Shown one piece after another: positions 1-11,324 of a DNA stretch of 64,000 nt. The stretch is taken from contig BRKX01000009.1 of assembly GCA_026008535.1 (NCBI GenBank), forward strand, positions 64,391,720 to 64,455,719, read 5' to 3'. Made by a program: the position numbers and the translations under genes. The notes beneath the pieces are model-generated. The model was not told where the DNA came from. It saw only the letters and a list, made by a program, of their open reading frames with translations, and did not search any database. How positions within the stretch are numbered: position 1 is the first letter of the stretch; every line of letters starts with the position of its first letter. The DNA is from Perilla frutescens (Eukaryota > Streptophyta > Magnoliopsida > Lamiales > Lamiaceae).

Positions 1-2022
1 AAATATTGGGCTTCTCCCAGATCCTTAATAGTAAACTTGTCATGCAAAGAGGCTTTAACATGTGTAATCACTCCAATAAAAGGACTTAATAATAGAATAT
101 CATCCACATAGACAAGCAAGGCTATGAAAGATGATCATGTACCATTGATGAACATACAATTATCATTTTCTGACTGCAAGAAACCAAGAGTGAAGAGATG
201 CTTACTAAGTTCAAGGTTCCACTATCTGAAGGCTTGCTTTAACCCATACAAACTTTTCTTTAGTCTGCATACTTCACCAGGTTTACCCTTTTTGTAGCCC
301 TGATCAGGAACATTCATATAAATCACATCAGTCAAGTAGCCATGCAAGAATGCATTATTGATGTCTACTTGATGAAGGCACCAAGAAAACTGTGCGACTT
401 AGTTACTGGGGAGAAGACCTCATTATAATCAATGCCAAACTCTTGATTATACCTCTTAGCAACTAATCTTGCTTTATAATGTTCTATTGTTCTATCAGAC
501 TTAAGTTTTACCTTATACACCCATTCAGATCCAATGGCATGCTTCCTTGCAGGTAAGGGTTGGACCTCTCAGGTGTGATTGTCTTCTAAAGCAGACAACT
601 CCTTGTCCATAGATTCCACTCATTTTTTGTGTTGACAAGCTTCCTTGTAACTCGTTGGTTCCTTCAAGGATTGTATACTCATTAAAAAAGCTTGATAAAT
701 AGGAATAAAAGTTGTTGTAGCATAGTAGAGAAAAGTAACAGATGTAAACTCTTTCTGCACAGAAGTGTGACATACATAATCTTTTAAGTAAGCAGGTGCT
801 TTACTTGTTCTAGTACTCCTTCTGAGTACCTTGGAATCACCCCTATCAGTTAAGTCATCTGACTGGGCAGCAGGGGCTGGTATATGACTGGATGACCGGG
901 TGGAGTCCATATGAGAAGTCCCACCACTAGTTGTAGGAACATAACCAGGTAGTGTCTCCTGTGAGAAATAATCACTTGGATCAGATACTTTGTCTTCTGT
1001 AATATGCATATCAGGTAACTGAGTGGGGTTAAAAGAGTTAAATGGGATAGATGTAGTGGATGAGGCTTGAAGAGGAAAAATGGTAGGGCAAAAAACAACA
1101 TCTCTGCTCACAGACACATGTTGTGAATTCAGATCATATAACATATATCCTTTATGATTGCAGGTGACCTCCAAGTAAATAGATTGATAGCTTCTGACAG
1201 CAAATTTTGATTTATGAGGGAGATGGTAGGCCCTGAATACTAGACACCCAAAAGGATGTAGATTTGTGTAATCAGAAAGTTTTCCGGTCAGTATTTCATA
1301 AAGAGATTTCCAAGATAAAAGACAAGAAGGCAGCCTATTAATTAGCCAGGTTGCATGTAAAAAAGAGTAACACCAGAAATGAACTAGTAGTTTGCTGTCA
1401 AACATTAGAGCTTGAGCAACCTGAAGCAAATGCCTGTGCTTCCTTTCAACAATCCCATTTTGCTGGGGTGAGTAAGTACAAGACAGTTGGTCATGAATCC
1501 CATAATCTGAAAAAAGCTGCTGGATCTGAGTGTTAACAAACTCACTCCCATTGTCTGTTTTTACTGACTGAACATTTGCTTGATACTGTGTTTTGACCAT
1601 TAACATAAAATTCTTTACAATTCTCCAGACTTGGACTTTGCTTTTGAACAGAAAGGTCCATGTAGCCCTTGAGTGATCTTCCACTATAGTAAGGAAGTAG
1701 GGTGTGTCTGTAATAGTGGCTTCTTTGCAAGGTCCCCAGACATCAATGTGAACCAAGGCAAACAACACCATACTTCTTCTGTTCAACGGAGGAAAGGGAT
1801 TCATCTGCTGTTTAGATTCATGACACACCTGACAATGCTTCAAGTCATCAAAATCCTCCAATCTGGCCCTTTTGTGTGTACTAGGCAAGTGTTCCATGGT
1901 GGTACTAGATGGATGCCCCAATAGTCTTTGCAATTCCTGCAATGAAGGTGTCTAAAGCACACCACATGCCAACACAGTAGCTTCTGAATTCTGAGGAAAC
2001 ACATACAGAGACTTATCTACAT
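1..2022 (-). mobile_element. Ty1/Copia retrotransposon pol remnant (GAG-pre-integrase, integrase, reverse transcriptase)
   Basis: Read on the minus strand, the region gives GAG-pre-integrase, then integrase, then RVT_2-type reverse transcriptase, which is the Copia order. Near 2000 a KSLYVFPQN-like stretch and a stop codon precede LGHPSS and a CxxC knuckle (HCQVCH). Positions 1-540 give RT motifs such as YVDDILLLS, SLYGLKQA and VAKRYNQEFGIDY, with a deletion near 380-410 and frame breaks. The element runs off the left edge of the window, and no LTR or RNase H is visible inside it. On the right it stops directly against a receptor-kinase exon, so its 5' part is missing. It is dead as an autonomous element. 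Confidence 0.9.
620..1942 (-). pseudogene. Copia polyprotein fragment with integrase core
   Basis: This is the longest open stretch of the Copia remnant, 440 codons. The catalytic D-D-E signature can be read as HIDVWGP (first Asp), VKTDNGSEF (second Asp) and SPQQNGIVERKH (Glu). The order and spacing fit the rve integrase core of plant Copia elements. After the core come the usual HPFGCLVF and KGYMLYDL segments, then a low-complexity Ser/Thr-rich linker towards RT. In-frame stops lie on both sides, so this is a leftover of a polyprotein of about 1300 residues and not a cellular gene. Confidence 0.88.
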
Positions 2023-2372
2023 GTGCAGATGTGTACAATTACGGAATAATGTTGTTGGAGATGTTCACGAGAAGAAAACCGACAGATGATATATTCAATG
2101 AGGATATGAGCTTGAAGGAGTGGGTGAGCGAAGCATTACAAGTAAATGCAATTAGTGAAGTCTTGGCTCCTGGTCTGCTAGAAAGAGAAGATCAACAATT
2201 TTTTTTTGCGAAGGAACAATGTTTTTCTTCTGTTTTTGAGATGGCAATGAAATTTCTGTGCTTTTCACCCGAGGAGAGAATTAACATGATCGCGATGGTG
2301 GTTACACTCGAGAAGATCAGAGAGATATATGTAGCAAGTACAGGCACTAGAAGACATCACAGACCAATGTAA
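2023..2372 (+). pseudogene. LRR receptor-like kinase last-exon fragment (kinase C-lobe)
   Basis: The reading frame from DVYNYGIMLLEMFTRRKPTD to a stop at 2370-2372 matches the last exon of the three receptor kinases here: the DVYSYG start of the kinase C-lobe, then WVSEAL and an FSPEERINM-like stretch near the C-terminus. The normal exon start (EYGSEG plus about eight residues) is missing, because Copia sequence begins immediately upstream at about 2022. No LRRs, TM segment or kinase N-lobe remain upstream. The frame is otherwise open for 113 codons. It could be transcribed from the retroelement, but it cannot make an active kinase. Confidence 0.85.
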
Positions 2373-4043
2373 ACTCGCGTTACATGAACTAACTAGATTT
2401 TTTTAGAGGTTCGATTTTTCTGTTACATTTTTTTTTTCTTCAATTTAATGTTTCAATAAAGAGGATCGATCATGGATGCACTCGAGAAGATCAGACTGTT
2501 TTTTTTAGAACAATATATTTGCAACTTGCAAGTATATGACATCAAGAAATAACCCACTCGTGATTACAACATTGCTTGAATCTTATTCACTGCAATATTT
2601 TAAGTGGAAATCGACATTTCAGTTTGATAGTACTTGTCCATTATGTATATCATTTGAGAATTTTTAAGAAATAGTAAAATTGTCCTGTAGATCAGGCCAA
2701 GCCATAGATTCATCAGACCCGGTCAACGCATTGACCAAAAATTTTAGGGGTATAAGTGATACTTTTTGAATTTTCAGTGATACTTTTTAATATTACGGTT
2801 GATACTGATTTTGTCGGTTTTTTTTGTCAACGCGCTGACCATCTGATATTCACCCAGTGCACACAAGGCCTGCCCCAAATTAAAAGATTGAGTTATTATT
2901 GCAACGTTTTAAATGTTGTGTTTAAATTGGAATTTCTTTCAAAGGTAGTGAATTTTTTTAGCAATTAACGCTAAAATATTTTCATAAAACATTGCATAAA
3001 TGTGTATTTTGGATGCATCTAAAAAATTCAGGCACTAGGCTTTATTGTACTGAATTGAAGGACACATTTTAATGAGTTTTAGTTTAATAATGGTCTAACA
3101 TAATATTTATTTCAATTAGATAAATAAATGGTTAAGCAATTTAATATATTTTTAAAATCTGTATGACTAATAGCTGTCTATATCTAGTGAGTAAACTATT
3201 GGAGTTTTCTTGATCAACATACTAGTATTTCTCCAGTACTTTTTTTATGACAATTTTATTTTAGCGATTTTGCTTTAATATATGTATAGATAGATGGATA
3301 CCACGTTCATGCATGATTCCACAAGCACTATTATTTTCAATCCCTCAACGCGCTTTCGTAACTTTAATTTTGTCGAATTCCAATAGATGTTAATTTCCAC
3401 TATAAATGTTTTTAACTAATTAAATTCAGTTGGAATTTCCAGTTTCTTCTGATAATTAATTTTTTGAGGTATTTATTTTCAAGTAGAAAATGAATATGAA
3501 TGTGTCAAAATGTGTGAATTCTCTAAGTTTTGACGAGATCAGCTTTAGACTTAAGTTCAACAGATATTTTTTTTTTCTCTCCAATTGATTATTGAAATTT
3601 GATCGATATACATACTGGGTGGAAATAAAAAAAATAAATATAAAATTATAAAAATAGCAATCAAGGCCAATCCATTCAGTGACATTATATATATATATAT
3701 ATATATTGTGTGTACTAGGTATACAGTCAACGCATTAACCAAAAAACTCGTCAAAACCAGTATAAATCGTAATACTAAAAAGTATCACTCGAAAGCCCAA
3801 AAATATCACTTGTATCATTATGGGCCAGAAAAAAATAAAGAAAAACTGTCAAAATCAGTATCATTTCATTATATTAAAAAATTTCACTCAAAATTCAAAA
3901 GGTACCACTTGTATCCTTAAAAAGTATCACCTATTTTGATAATTTTTTCGGTAAACAACGTTTTGACCGGGTAATGCTCATTTTGTGTACCTGTACTTTG
4001 ACACTTATTATTAACTACACAACAAATATACATACATATATAA
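2373..4043. repeat. Gene-free stretch with W-box-palindrome repeats and the left copy of a segmental duplication
   Basis: No coding signal was found. Two copies of a dispersed repeat sit at about 2690-2845 and, in reverse orientation, 3715-3975. Each has several GATACTTTTT-type units bordered by GTCAACGCATTGACC-like palindromes. Positions 3050-3690 are a diverged copy of 14797-15790, with the same order of words (for example AATAGCTGTCTATATCTAGTGAGTAAACTA). A short (TA)n lies at 3686-3706. Confidence 0.65.
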
Positions 4044-4166
4044 ATGGCAATGATCGAGGTGAAATGCTTGTGCTATTCACTGGAGGAGAGAACTAACACG
4101 ATTGAGATGGTCGTTGCAGTTGAGAAGATTATAGAGACATATGTAGCAAGCACCGTCACTGTCTAG
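4044..4166 (+). pseudogene. Receptor-kinase 3'-terminal scrap
   Basis: About 120 bp align by eye with the end of the kinase exon at 2240-2372: ATGGCAATG, then GAGGAGAGAA, a run equivalent to VEKIIETYVAST, and a stop at 4164-4166. The following 100 bp also match the sequence after 2372 (TTCGATTTTTCTGTTACATTTT). It is therefore a duplicated 3' end with its 3' flank, too short and too diverged to function. Confidence 0.7.
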
Positions 4167-4479
4167 AAGACATCACGATTTAATTTGGTTCGATTTTTCT
4201 GTTACATTTTCGATTGCATGTTTCAATAAACACAGGACATCAAGATATTATTCAATAACCCAGTACTAATCATTAGAGCAATGACATAATCTTATTAAGT
4301 ACAATATTTTTTTAGGGAAAATCGACTTTTCATCTTACTAAAGCAAGACGGAACACAAAATTCCCAAATCATAAAAATGAGAGTGTATGAATTATTGTAC
4401 AAACTAGCTGGTACACACACACACACATATATATATATTAATATATATTTGAGCAATGTATATATTAATGGAAAATTGG

Positions 4480-7400
4480 TTATTGTTGACGCCTTGTGTT
4501 GGTTGTCACAACTGTGGCTTTGATCTTTTGGAGAGTGGCTGCTACTTGGATCATGTTGATTCTTTCATCACGTGAAATGACTGAACATTTCATCGCCAAA
4601 TCAAAAATAGATGACAAACATCGCTCTTTTGCAATGAAATTCCTATCTTCTCTTGATAGCAAACCAGAGGCCACAACTTCACCTATTGCATCTGCTTCCA
4701 ATGCTTCACTCACCCATCCTTTTAAGCTCGTTTCACCACTGAACATATCATCCGTCGGCTTTTTACTCGTGAACATTTCCATCAATACTACGCCATAACT
4801 GTACACATCCCCACTTGTCGACACCATCCCTTCCGATCCATATTCTAATTAGAGGTAAAAACTATCTTAGCCACTTGAACTTTAAAACATACTTATTTTA
4901 GTCAGTAACTTTAAAACATACTTATTTTAGCCACTTTGGACGAAAATGCCCCTGTGCGCACTGGCATTGCGCGCTAGGGTTGCGCGTTGGCAATGCGTGC
5001 AACACGCAGGGACAAAATTGTCATTCTGGCTAAAATAATTATAAACAGATCGAGATGGAAACATAATGAAATGTTGAAGTTATTTGACAGAGTACATCAC
5101 CTGGTGCTGCATAACCGATAGTTGCCAAGGTTTTAGTTCGAGTGATAGCCTCTCCTTGGTTGAAGAGTTTGGAAATGCCAAAATCACAAACACGAGCAAT
5201 CATATCTCCATCAAGCAGAATATTGCTCGGCTTGATATCACAATGAACAATAGGGAACGTATGACCGTGGTGAAGATACTCCAAGGCTAATGCAACATCG
5301 ATTGCTATACTTAGCCTCTGTTCAAGATCTAGGCAAAAGTTGTCGGAATATAACCATTTCTCCAAACTCCCACTCTGCATGAATTCAAGAATCAAGGCTT
5401 TGAATTCCATGTTTGTACAACAACCTATTATTCGGACTAAGTTCCTATGTCGAATGGAGCTCAATATTCTACTTTCACTACCAAAGCTCTTATCAGCTCC
5501 TTCCAACTCTAAGTTGAAGACTTTCACTGCAACATTCATCCCATCGGAGAGTGTTCCTTTGAATACCGAACCAAAACTTCCTCTTCCAAGTAGATTCGTT
5601 TCACTAAACGAACTTGTTCCTTGTTTGAGTTCATTGTATGAAACTACTTTCCAAGCAACACCCACTGAAGTATCAACTGGGGGTGGTACTTTTACCGGGT
5701 TTCGCCTTCTTATGCACGCAACTATGATGATCACCAGAACAATAGTTGAAATGAAGGGGGGCACGGCGTATTTTATTACTGAAGCAACAGTGCTCTTTGA
5801 TCTTGATCTTGGATGATTTGTGCAAGGTGGCACTTGAAATCTTGTTGCGCCGCACAAAGCAGGGTTGTGAAGGAATGATTGAGCAGTGAAGTTGACAAAA
5901 CCACCCTCATTTGGAATCTCCCCCTGTAATCTGTTGTGAGACACATTCAAATACTCAAGAAAGGGGAGGTCTTCTAGAGACTTGGGGATCATTCCAGAAA
6001 GATTGTTATTGGATAAGTCCAATGTCTTCAACCCTCTGACCTTTCCCAATGACTGAGGGATAAATCCTATGAACTCATTGTTTGACATATTTAGGATTTC
6101 GAGTGATTGACAACCATCAATTGTAGTTGGAATGACGCCTGAAAATAGATTAGATGACAAGTCCAGATAGTTGATCGCCTTCAGATTTTCAATTTGAGAT
6201 GAAACTTGACCACTCAGATAGTTTGATGACATGCTCAGACCCACAATGTCTACAAGATTGATCCAGAAGTTGGAAGGTAAGGTGGAATTCAGCCTGTTGG
6301 AGTCCAAGTAGATGATTTTTAGGGCTGTGAGTTGGCTCAAGCATTCAGGTATTGGACCTACGAGCATATTGCCACTCAAGTCCATCTCTCCCAAATGAAT
6401 CATCTGGCAAAGATCACTAGGGATATATCCATTCAACTGATTATCATAAAGATATAGCCTCTGGAGTTGCTTCAAGTTCCCTATTGTTGCCGGAATCCGC
6501 CCTGTCAACTGATTTCCATCCAAGAAAATGTCTAGCAAACTGCTTAAGTTTCCCAACTCAGAAGGAATGGCACCAATAATGTGGCAGTCCTCTGCCGCAA
6601 GAGTGAGAAGTGAGGCGGATAGATTCACGAATGAAGTTGGGAGAACCCCATGAAGTGGATTTGATGATATGTCCAAGAGCTCCAGATATTGGCAATCAAC
6701 AAGTGAAGAGAGGAATCTCAATTCCTGAGTTGGGGAACTCAAATTATTTTCTGAAATGCTAAGCCAATTCAAGAGTCTTAAATTGCCAAAATCTGGTATG
6801 GAGCCACTGAATGAGTTGCTCTCTAGGCTCAAGGTGGTAAGCCTAGAAGCATTTGTGATATAGCTTGGAATTTCCCCATTGAGTCTGTTGTGGTGCAAAT
6901 ACAGCTCTTCAAGATTGAGAAGTGAGAATTTTCCAATGTTTGAAGGAAGATTGCCAGAAAATTGGTTTTGTGAAAGACCCAAAATTCTCAAGGTAGATAT
7001 ATTGAACAAGAAAGATGGGATAGAACCAGACAATGAATTATTTACTACTGAGAAATACTTGAGGTATGCCAGATTAGCTAGCTCTTCCTTGTAATTCACC
7101 TGCCATTGCTCATCATTAATGAAAGTTTGCAATTAGCTTAATTAAATAAATTATAAGAATGAAGTTTCTTTTTACCAACATATATTACTAAGAAATGATG
7201 TATAAATTTAAAACATACCTTTCAAGTTGTTATCATGAACATTTAGATATGTCAGGGAAGTAAGGTTTCCAACTTGTTTCGGTATAAACCCTACATTAAC
7301 AGAAAACAAAGTTGTCATGCATTGTTGTATGTATACTATATAGTACAAATAGAATAGATACATAGGTTGTAAGATGTACCTATGAGATTGTTCTGATTAA

Positions 7401-9123
7401 GCTGCAGAATCGTCAAACTGGAGAGATATCCAATTTCCTCTGGTATGTTGCCTGTAAATTTTGTTATGAGACAATGAAAAAGTAAATTATACAAATATTT
7501 TTAATTATCATACTAGTTGTGTTTACCAATTACCAGTGAGTTTGTTTTTATAAAGATACAACTTCTCAAGTTGAGGTAGATTGTGAAAACTGTTGGAAGG
7601 GATGCTTCCCGAAAGACTGTTGTTGGAGAGATCAATGTAGTTCAAACATGAAATATTGAAGATAGATTTAGGAATATGTCCGGTTAGAGATGAGTCTGGA
7701 ATGCTTAATCTCTCGAGTCGTGAAAGATTCCCTATTTCTGAAGGAATTTCTCCTGCAATCGGTGTTAAAAGGGTTAATTACGATTAAACACATAAACTCT
7801 GACACAATTTGTAATTTAGACACGAACATTGAAATGTGATAACTAATACACAAACTTGCACCTTTTTGCGAAATAGACATAGTTTGCAATAATATTTCAT
7901 TCCGATCTTTTTTGTATTAATGAAATTCAAATTATGATTATACTATATATCTATACATTTTGCAATATTTCATGTTATATATCCGTTTTTCGTTTATTGG
8001 AAAATTTGAGAATGTTTATTTTGCAAAAAATCACGAGACTGTGTTTTAATTGTAAAGTTTAAGACTATGTGTCTAAATTATAAATTGTGGCAAAGTTTAC
8101 ATATATAATCGTAATTAACCTGTATTGAAAATAAAAATAAAGAATCATTGCAAATATTTCATTTTTACTTATAAGCAGACACCACATTAACGAATAGCCC
8201 CTTTGTTTCATATTAATTGATGTTTTGGCCTTTACAAGAAAAATTAAAAATTATGGCAAATTTACCCTCTACTTATTAAGTTGTATTTTCCTAATATAAC
8301 TTAATTTCTCTTTCATTGTAATCTACATGCTAAATTGGAGGAGATTTTATAGGGGTAAAGGTGGGAGGAAGAGTGTTAAAAATTGTGAAACATCAAATAA
8401 TTGGGAACAAAATTTAGACCTAAAACATCAATTAATATAAAATTGAGGGAGTATATAATATGATTTGAAATCGTTTATTGCACATTTGATGTTGCATTCT
8501 CTATTGTACACTCAATTTTTTTTTTCTTTAATTTCAATTTATTATAATTTAATTTAATTTTACACTTGTTATTTAGGATTCATCCTACCCAAATAGAATT
8601 TAATATATTTTTTTAGTATTTAATTTTTTAAATAATTAATTAATAACTAAAAATTTAAACTTAAATAATAAAAAAATCACAATGCATTCTAATTGGATAG
8701 GATGAATTTTAAATAATAAGTGTAAAGTTAAACTAAAACATAAGAAATTGATATCGAAGAAAAAATTTGAAAAAATAAAATAAAAAGAAAATTGAGTGTG
8801 TAATAAAAAATTCAACTCAAATGTACAGTAAAGGATTTAAAGTGGTATAATATATTCTTTCAGGTTGATAGCAAATCTAAGCCGCATTTAATTTGTCGGA
8901 AATCAAAAGTTCACCATTTAAATATTTTTATGCTAAGAATTAAAATATCAATACATTTATGTTGGTGGTGGGATTCAAACTTGAAATATTTAGTCTCAAG
9001 ATAACATCACTCCACCACTAGACCATCCCCCAGTGGTGAATTTTTATTTTAATAATAATAACTTTAAAAATTAAAAAATGAAATATTTATAAAAAATATA
9101 TTTATTGATTCAACAAACAATTG

Positions 9124-9169
<46 letters not shown>

Positions 9170-10606
9170 TCTAACTATGAAATGATCAAAATATATAATA
9201 CTCAATTATATATTATCTAAAAATGGAATTAAATTAGATATTAAAAACTAATTATAAATCCTAGTTAGCCAGATATAATCAATCATAATTAATAATTTTA
9301 AAGTCAAACTAAAACTCAAGAACGAAAAAACTATTAATTTTAGTGAGACAAATAAAATAAAATAAAATAAATAAGACGAGAGAATCTAATACTCTCACTT
9401 TCAGAAATGTTAATGTTTTAGGTTTTACAATAAAAATTAATAATTAAAAAAGTGACAAATATACCCTCCCTCTCTCCATATTAAGTTTTTTTCCTAATAT
9501 ATGTTAATATCTCCCTCGTTGTAATCTGTACGCCTCTATATCCCTTCTTAATTTCCTTAGTATATTTAAGGTAGAAAATTTTACTGGGATAAATTAGGAG
9601 GAAGAATGTTAAAAAGTGTAAAACATCAAATAATTTGCAACAAAATTTAGAGACTAAAATATCAATCTTTCTGAAACCGAACGAGTACACACGTACCTTG
9701 AAAATCGTTTACTCCAAGATAAAGCAAGCTAAGCATGCTAAAACATCCTATTTGAGCCGGGATACTACCACTAAAATGGTTGTAGGATAATGACAAGATT
9801 TCAAGGTCTCTGCATTTGCAAATATCGTGTGGTATTTCCCCATGAAGTAGATTCAAGGAGAGCCCAATTCTTTTCAATTTCGAAGAACTGCTACACGTAT
9901 GGCTCGGGAGCTTACCCGATAGGCTATTACGTCCGAGACCAATCACCATCAACGAAGATATATTGAACAGTGCGTCTGGTATAGAACCGGTTAACTGGTT
10001 GCCCGCTAAGATCAATGTTTCCAGACAAGAAAGATTACCAATCTCTTCTCGAACATTCCCACCTAGGAAATTGTCGCCCATGTTCAAAATCTGCAGCCTC
10101 GAAGCATTGAACAAAGACGGAGGGATTGCTCCGGCGAAGCTGTTGTTGTTGAGATGCAGTCGTGTGAGTTCTGTTAGGGTGCCAAACCACGACGGTATTT
10201 CTCCGGCGAAGCCGTTCACTCCCACGTTTAATTTTCCGAGGCGGCGCAGCCTAGAGAGGCCGGAGGGTAGGATCCCCGTGAAGTTGTTGGAGCTTATGTC
10301 AAATGATCGGAGAAACGTTAGGTTTCCGAGATGTGGAGGAATGGTTCCGGCGAGGCCGAAGCCGGAAACGTTTAGGGCGATGACCCTTTTGTGTTTGCGG
10401 CCGCATGTGACGCCAATCCAATCGCAGATTGAAGTTTTGGACGACCAATTCTTGGTTAGAACACCAAATGGATCGGTGATGGAGCTTTTGAAGGCGAGTA
10501 GTGCATGTTCATCTGTGGTGGAATTGGAGAATGGTGTGGATGAGGTCAATGCAATGTTGATTGATATGATCAAAAATAGAGGAAAAGAGAAGAGAGGAGT
10601 CTCCAT
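4480..10606 (-). CDS. LRR receptor-like serine/threonine kinase, subfamily XII (EFR/FLS2/Xa21-like), gene 1
   Basis: Plasma-membrane pattern-recognition-receptor type protein. Exons on the minus strand are 9697-10606, 7534-7752, 7380-7451, 7219-7290, 5101-7099 (or 5101-7083) and 4480-4844. Boundaries were read from GT/AG sites, all in phase 1. Order: signal peptide (about 1-24), LRRNT with CDWIGVTC, many 24-residue LRRs, a TM helix (STIVLVIIIVAC), then kinase with GRGSFGSVF, VAVKVF, HCDIKPSN, CDFG, and APG spliced to EYGSEG. HCD in place of HRD makes it a non-RD kinase, typical of immune receptors. The exon at 7099 is one base out of frame with the preceding splice phase. A cryptic AG at 7084-7085 would restore the frame, giving about 1206 residues. 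Without that it is a pseudogene. The ligand is unknown. Confidence 0.82.
4845..5100 (-). other. Last intron of kinase gene 1, largely repeat-derived
   Basis: This is the phase-1 intron inside the kinase APE motif (CCAG|GTGATG donor, AATTAG acceptor on the minus strand). Positions 4853-5035 carry a repeat with tandem TTAAAACATACTTATTTTAG units and a GC-rich hairpin-like stretch of GCGC/TTGC words near 4955-5010. A related repeat occurs at 21170-21610 in intron 1 of gene 2. The usual polypyrimidine tract before the acceptor is weak. Confidence 0.6.
8196..8450. mobile_element. Stowaway-like MITE
   Basis: The ends are TA|GCCCCTTTGTTTCATATTAATTGATG and CATCAATTAATATAAAATTGAGGGAG|TA, read in shortened form: an imperfect terminal inverted repeat of about 25 bp with a TA target duplication. 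A related element with the same internal words (CATCAAATAATT, ACAAAATTTAGA) lies at about 9450-9686. Confidence 0.65.
8465..8840. mobile_element. AT-rich foldback (hairpin) element
   Basis: The two halves are inverted copies. ATTTAATTTTACACTTGTTATTTAGGATTCATCC on the left matches the reverse complement of GGATGAATTTTAAATAATAAGTGTAAAGTT on the right, and the outer parts pair too (TTGTACACTCAATTTT against AAAATTGAGTGTGTAA). No coding content. Similar foldbacks occur in other introns of this window. Confidence 0.65.
8890..9036 (-). mobile_element. tRNA-derived SINE
   Basis: On the minus strand the start reads GGGGGATGGTCTAGTGGTGG, which contains a pol III A-box (TGGTCTAGTGG), followed about 45 bases later by a B-box-like GTTTGAATCCC. 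Spacing and order are those of a tRNA head, but no cloverleaf with an acceptor stem is formed, so I call a SINE and not a tRNA gene. The 3' end is unclear. Confidence 0.6.
9127..9167. repeat. (TA)n microsatellite
   Basis: An uninterrupted run of about twenty TA units inside intron 1 of kinase gene 1. Confidence 0.95.
9430..9686. mobile_element. Second Stowaway-family copy next to the exon 1 donor
   Basis: It shares long words with the element at 8196-8450 (ACCCTC..., CCTAATAT, AAACATCAAATAATT). The right end runs to about 9686, ten bases before the GTACGT donor of exon 1 (minus strand). The left boundary is uncertain. Confidence 0.5.
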
Positions 10607-10663
10607 TAAAGCTAGGGATAAGTAGTAGTGGACTCATTTTCTTGTGGAATATATTTATGTGCT

Positions 10664-10672
10664 TATTTTATA
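10664..10672 (-). promoter_or_regulatory. Candidate TATA box of kinase gene 1
   Basis: Minus-strand TATAAAATA lies about 58-66 bases upstream of the ATG at 10606, at the right distance for a short 5' leader. Known only by sequence resemblance. Confidence 0.45.
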
Positions 10673-10827
10673 CGGGTAGTGTCACATTTTTTTATATAGT
10701 GGTCCACTTTCATTTTGAAAAACCCTAGTGTGGGGTGGACTTGTTTATTTTAACGCATTGGAGACTTGTTACATCATTAATATACTTTTAATTATACATT
10801 AGTATACCTTAATTAATCAACAACGAT

Positions 10828-11324
10828 TAGGACTGTGCAAACGGTCGGTCCAGTTCAAGAGATGACTGAATAGAGTGAATGTTTTTTTATGGACCGGACC
10901 GGACCGGACCGACCGAATAAAATCTTAGGACTGGACTGAAGATCGATCGAATTTTTCGGTTGGTCCGATCTGTCCGACCAAATTGTTTGTGTTTTTTTTC
11001 CCCCAAAATTTTAAAAAAATCAATTTATTAAATTCAATAAAAGTCCAAAGCTAAAATATGAAATTACGTTCTTTAAATAGTTTATACTTTATAATTGTAT
11101 GATATAATTAGAAATTATATATCTATTATATATATATATATATAAAATTATTGATAATATAATAACCTTATTCGGTCGGTCCGGTCTGTCTATTTTTTTT
11201 CAGGACCGAACCGACCGACAAAATATTCGGTCCATTGAAATGAGGACCAGACCGACCAAAATAGCATAAAACCGACCGAATATCTCTATTTTTGGTCGGT
11301 CCGGTCGGTCCTTGCACAACCCTA
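10828..11324. mobile_element. hAT-type MITE rich in GGACCGACC words
   Basis: The termini TAGGACTGTGCAA and TTGCACAACCCTA are inverted repeats. The flanks are ACAACGAT and ACAGCGAT, an 8-bp target duplication with one mismatch, which is the hAT signature. Inside are clusters of GGACCGACC/GGTCGGTCC on both strands. There is no transposase, so it is non-autonomous. Confidence 0.8.

Larger units (their letters stand above)
7753..9696 (-). other. Large first intron of kinase gene 1, filled with small transposons
   Basis: The donor is CAAG|GTACGT at 9697/9696 and the acceptor GCAG at 7753. The intron holds, from low to high coordinate, a Stowaway-like MITE, an AT-rich hairpin element, a tRNA-derived SINE, a (TA)n tract and a second Stowaway-family copy that ends about ten bases from the donor. 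No extra LRR exon was found in it. Confidence 0.75.

Noticed and set aside
5340..5816. 158-codon plus-strand frame
   Set aside because: Shadow of the kinase coding exon of gene 1 on the other strand.
8957..9036. Possible tRNA gene with A and B boxes on the minus strand
   Set aside because: No acceptor stem or full cloverleaf. Position and tail fit a SINE head.
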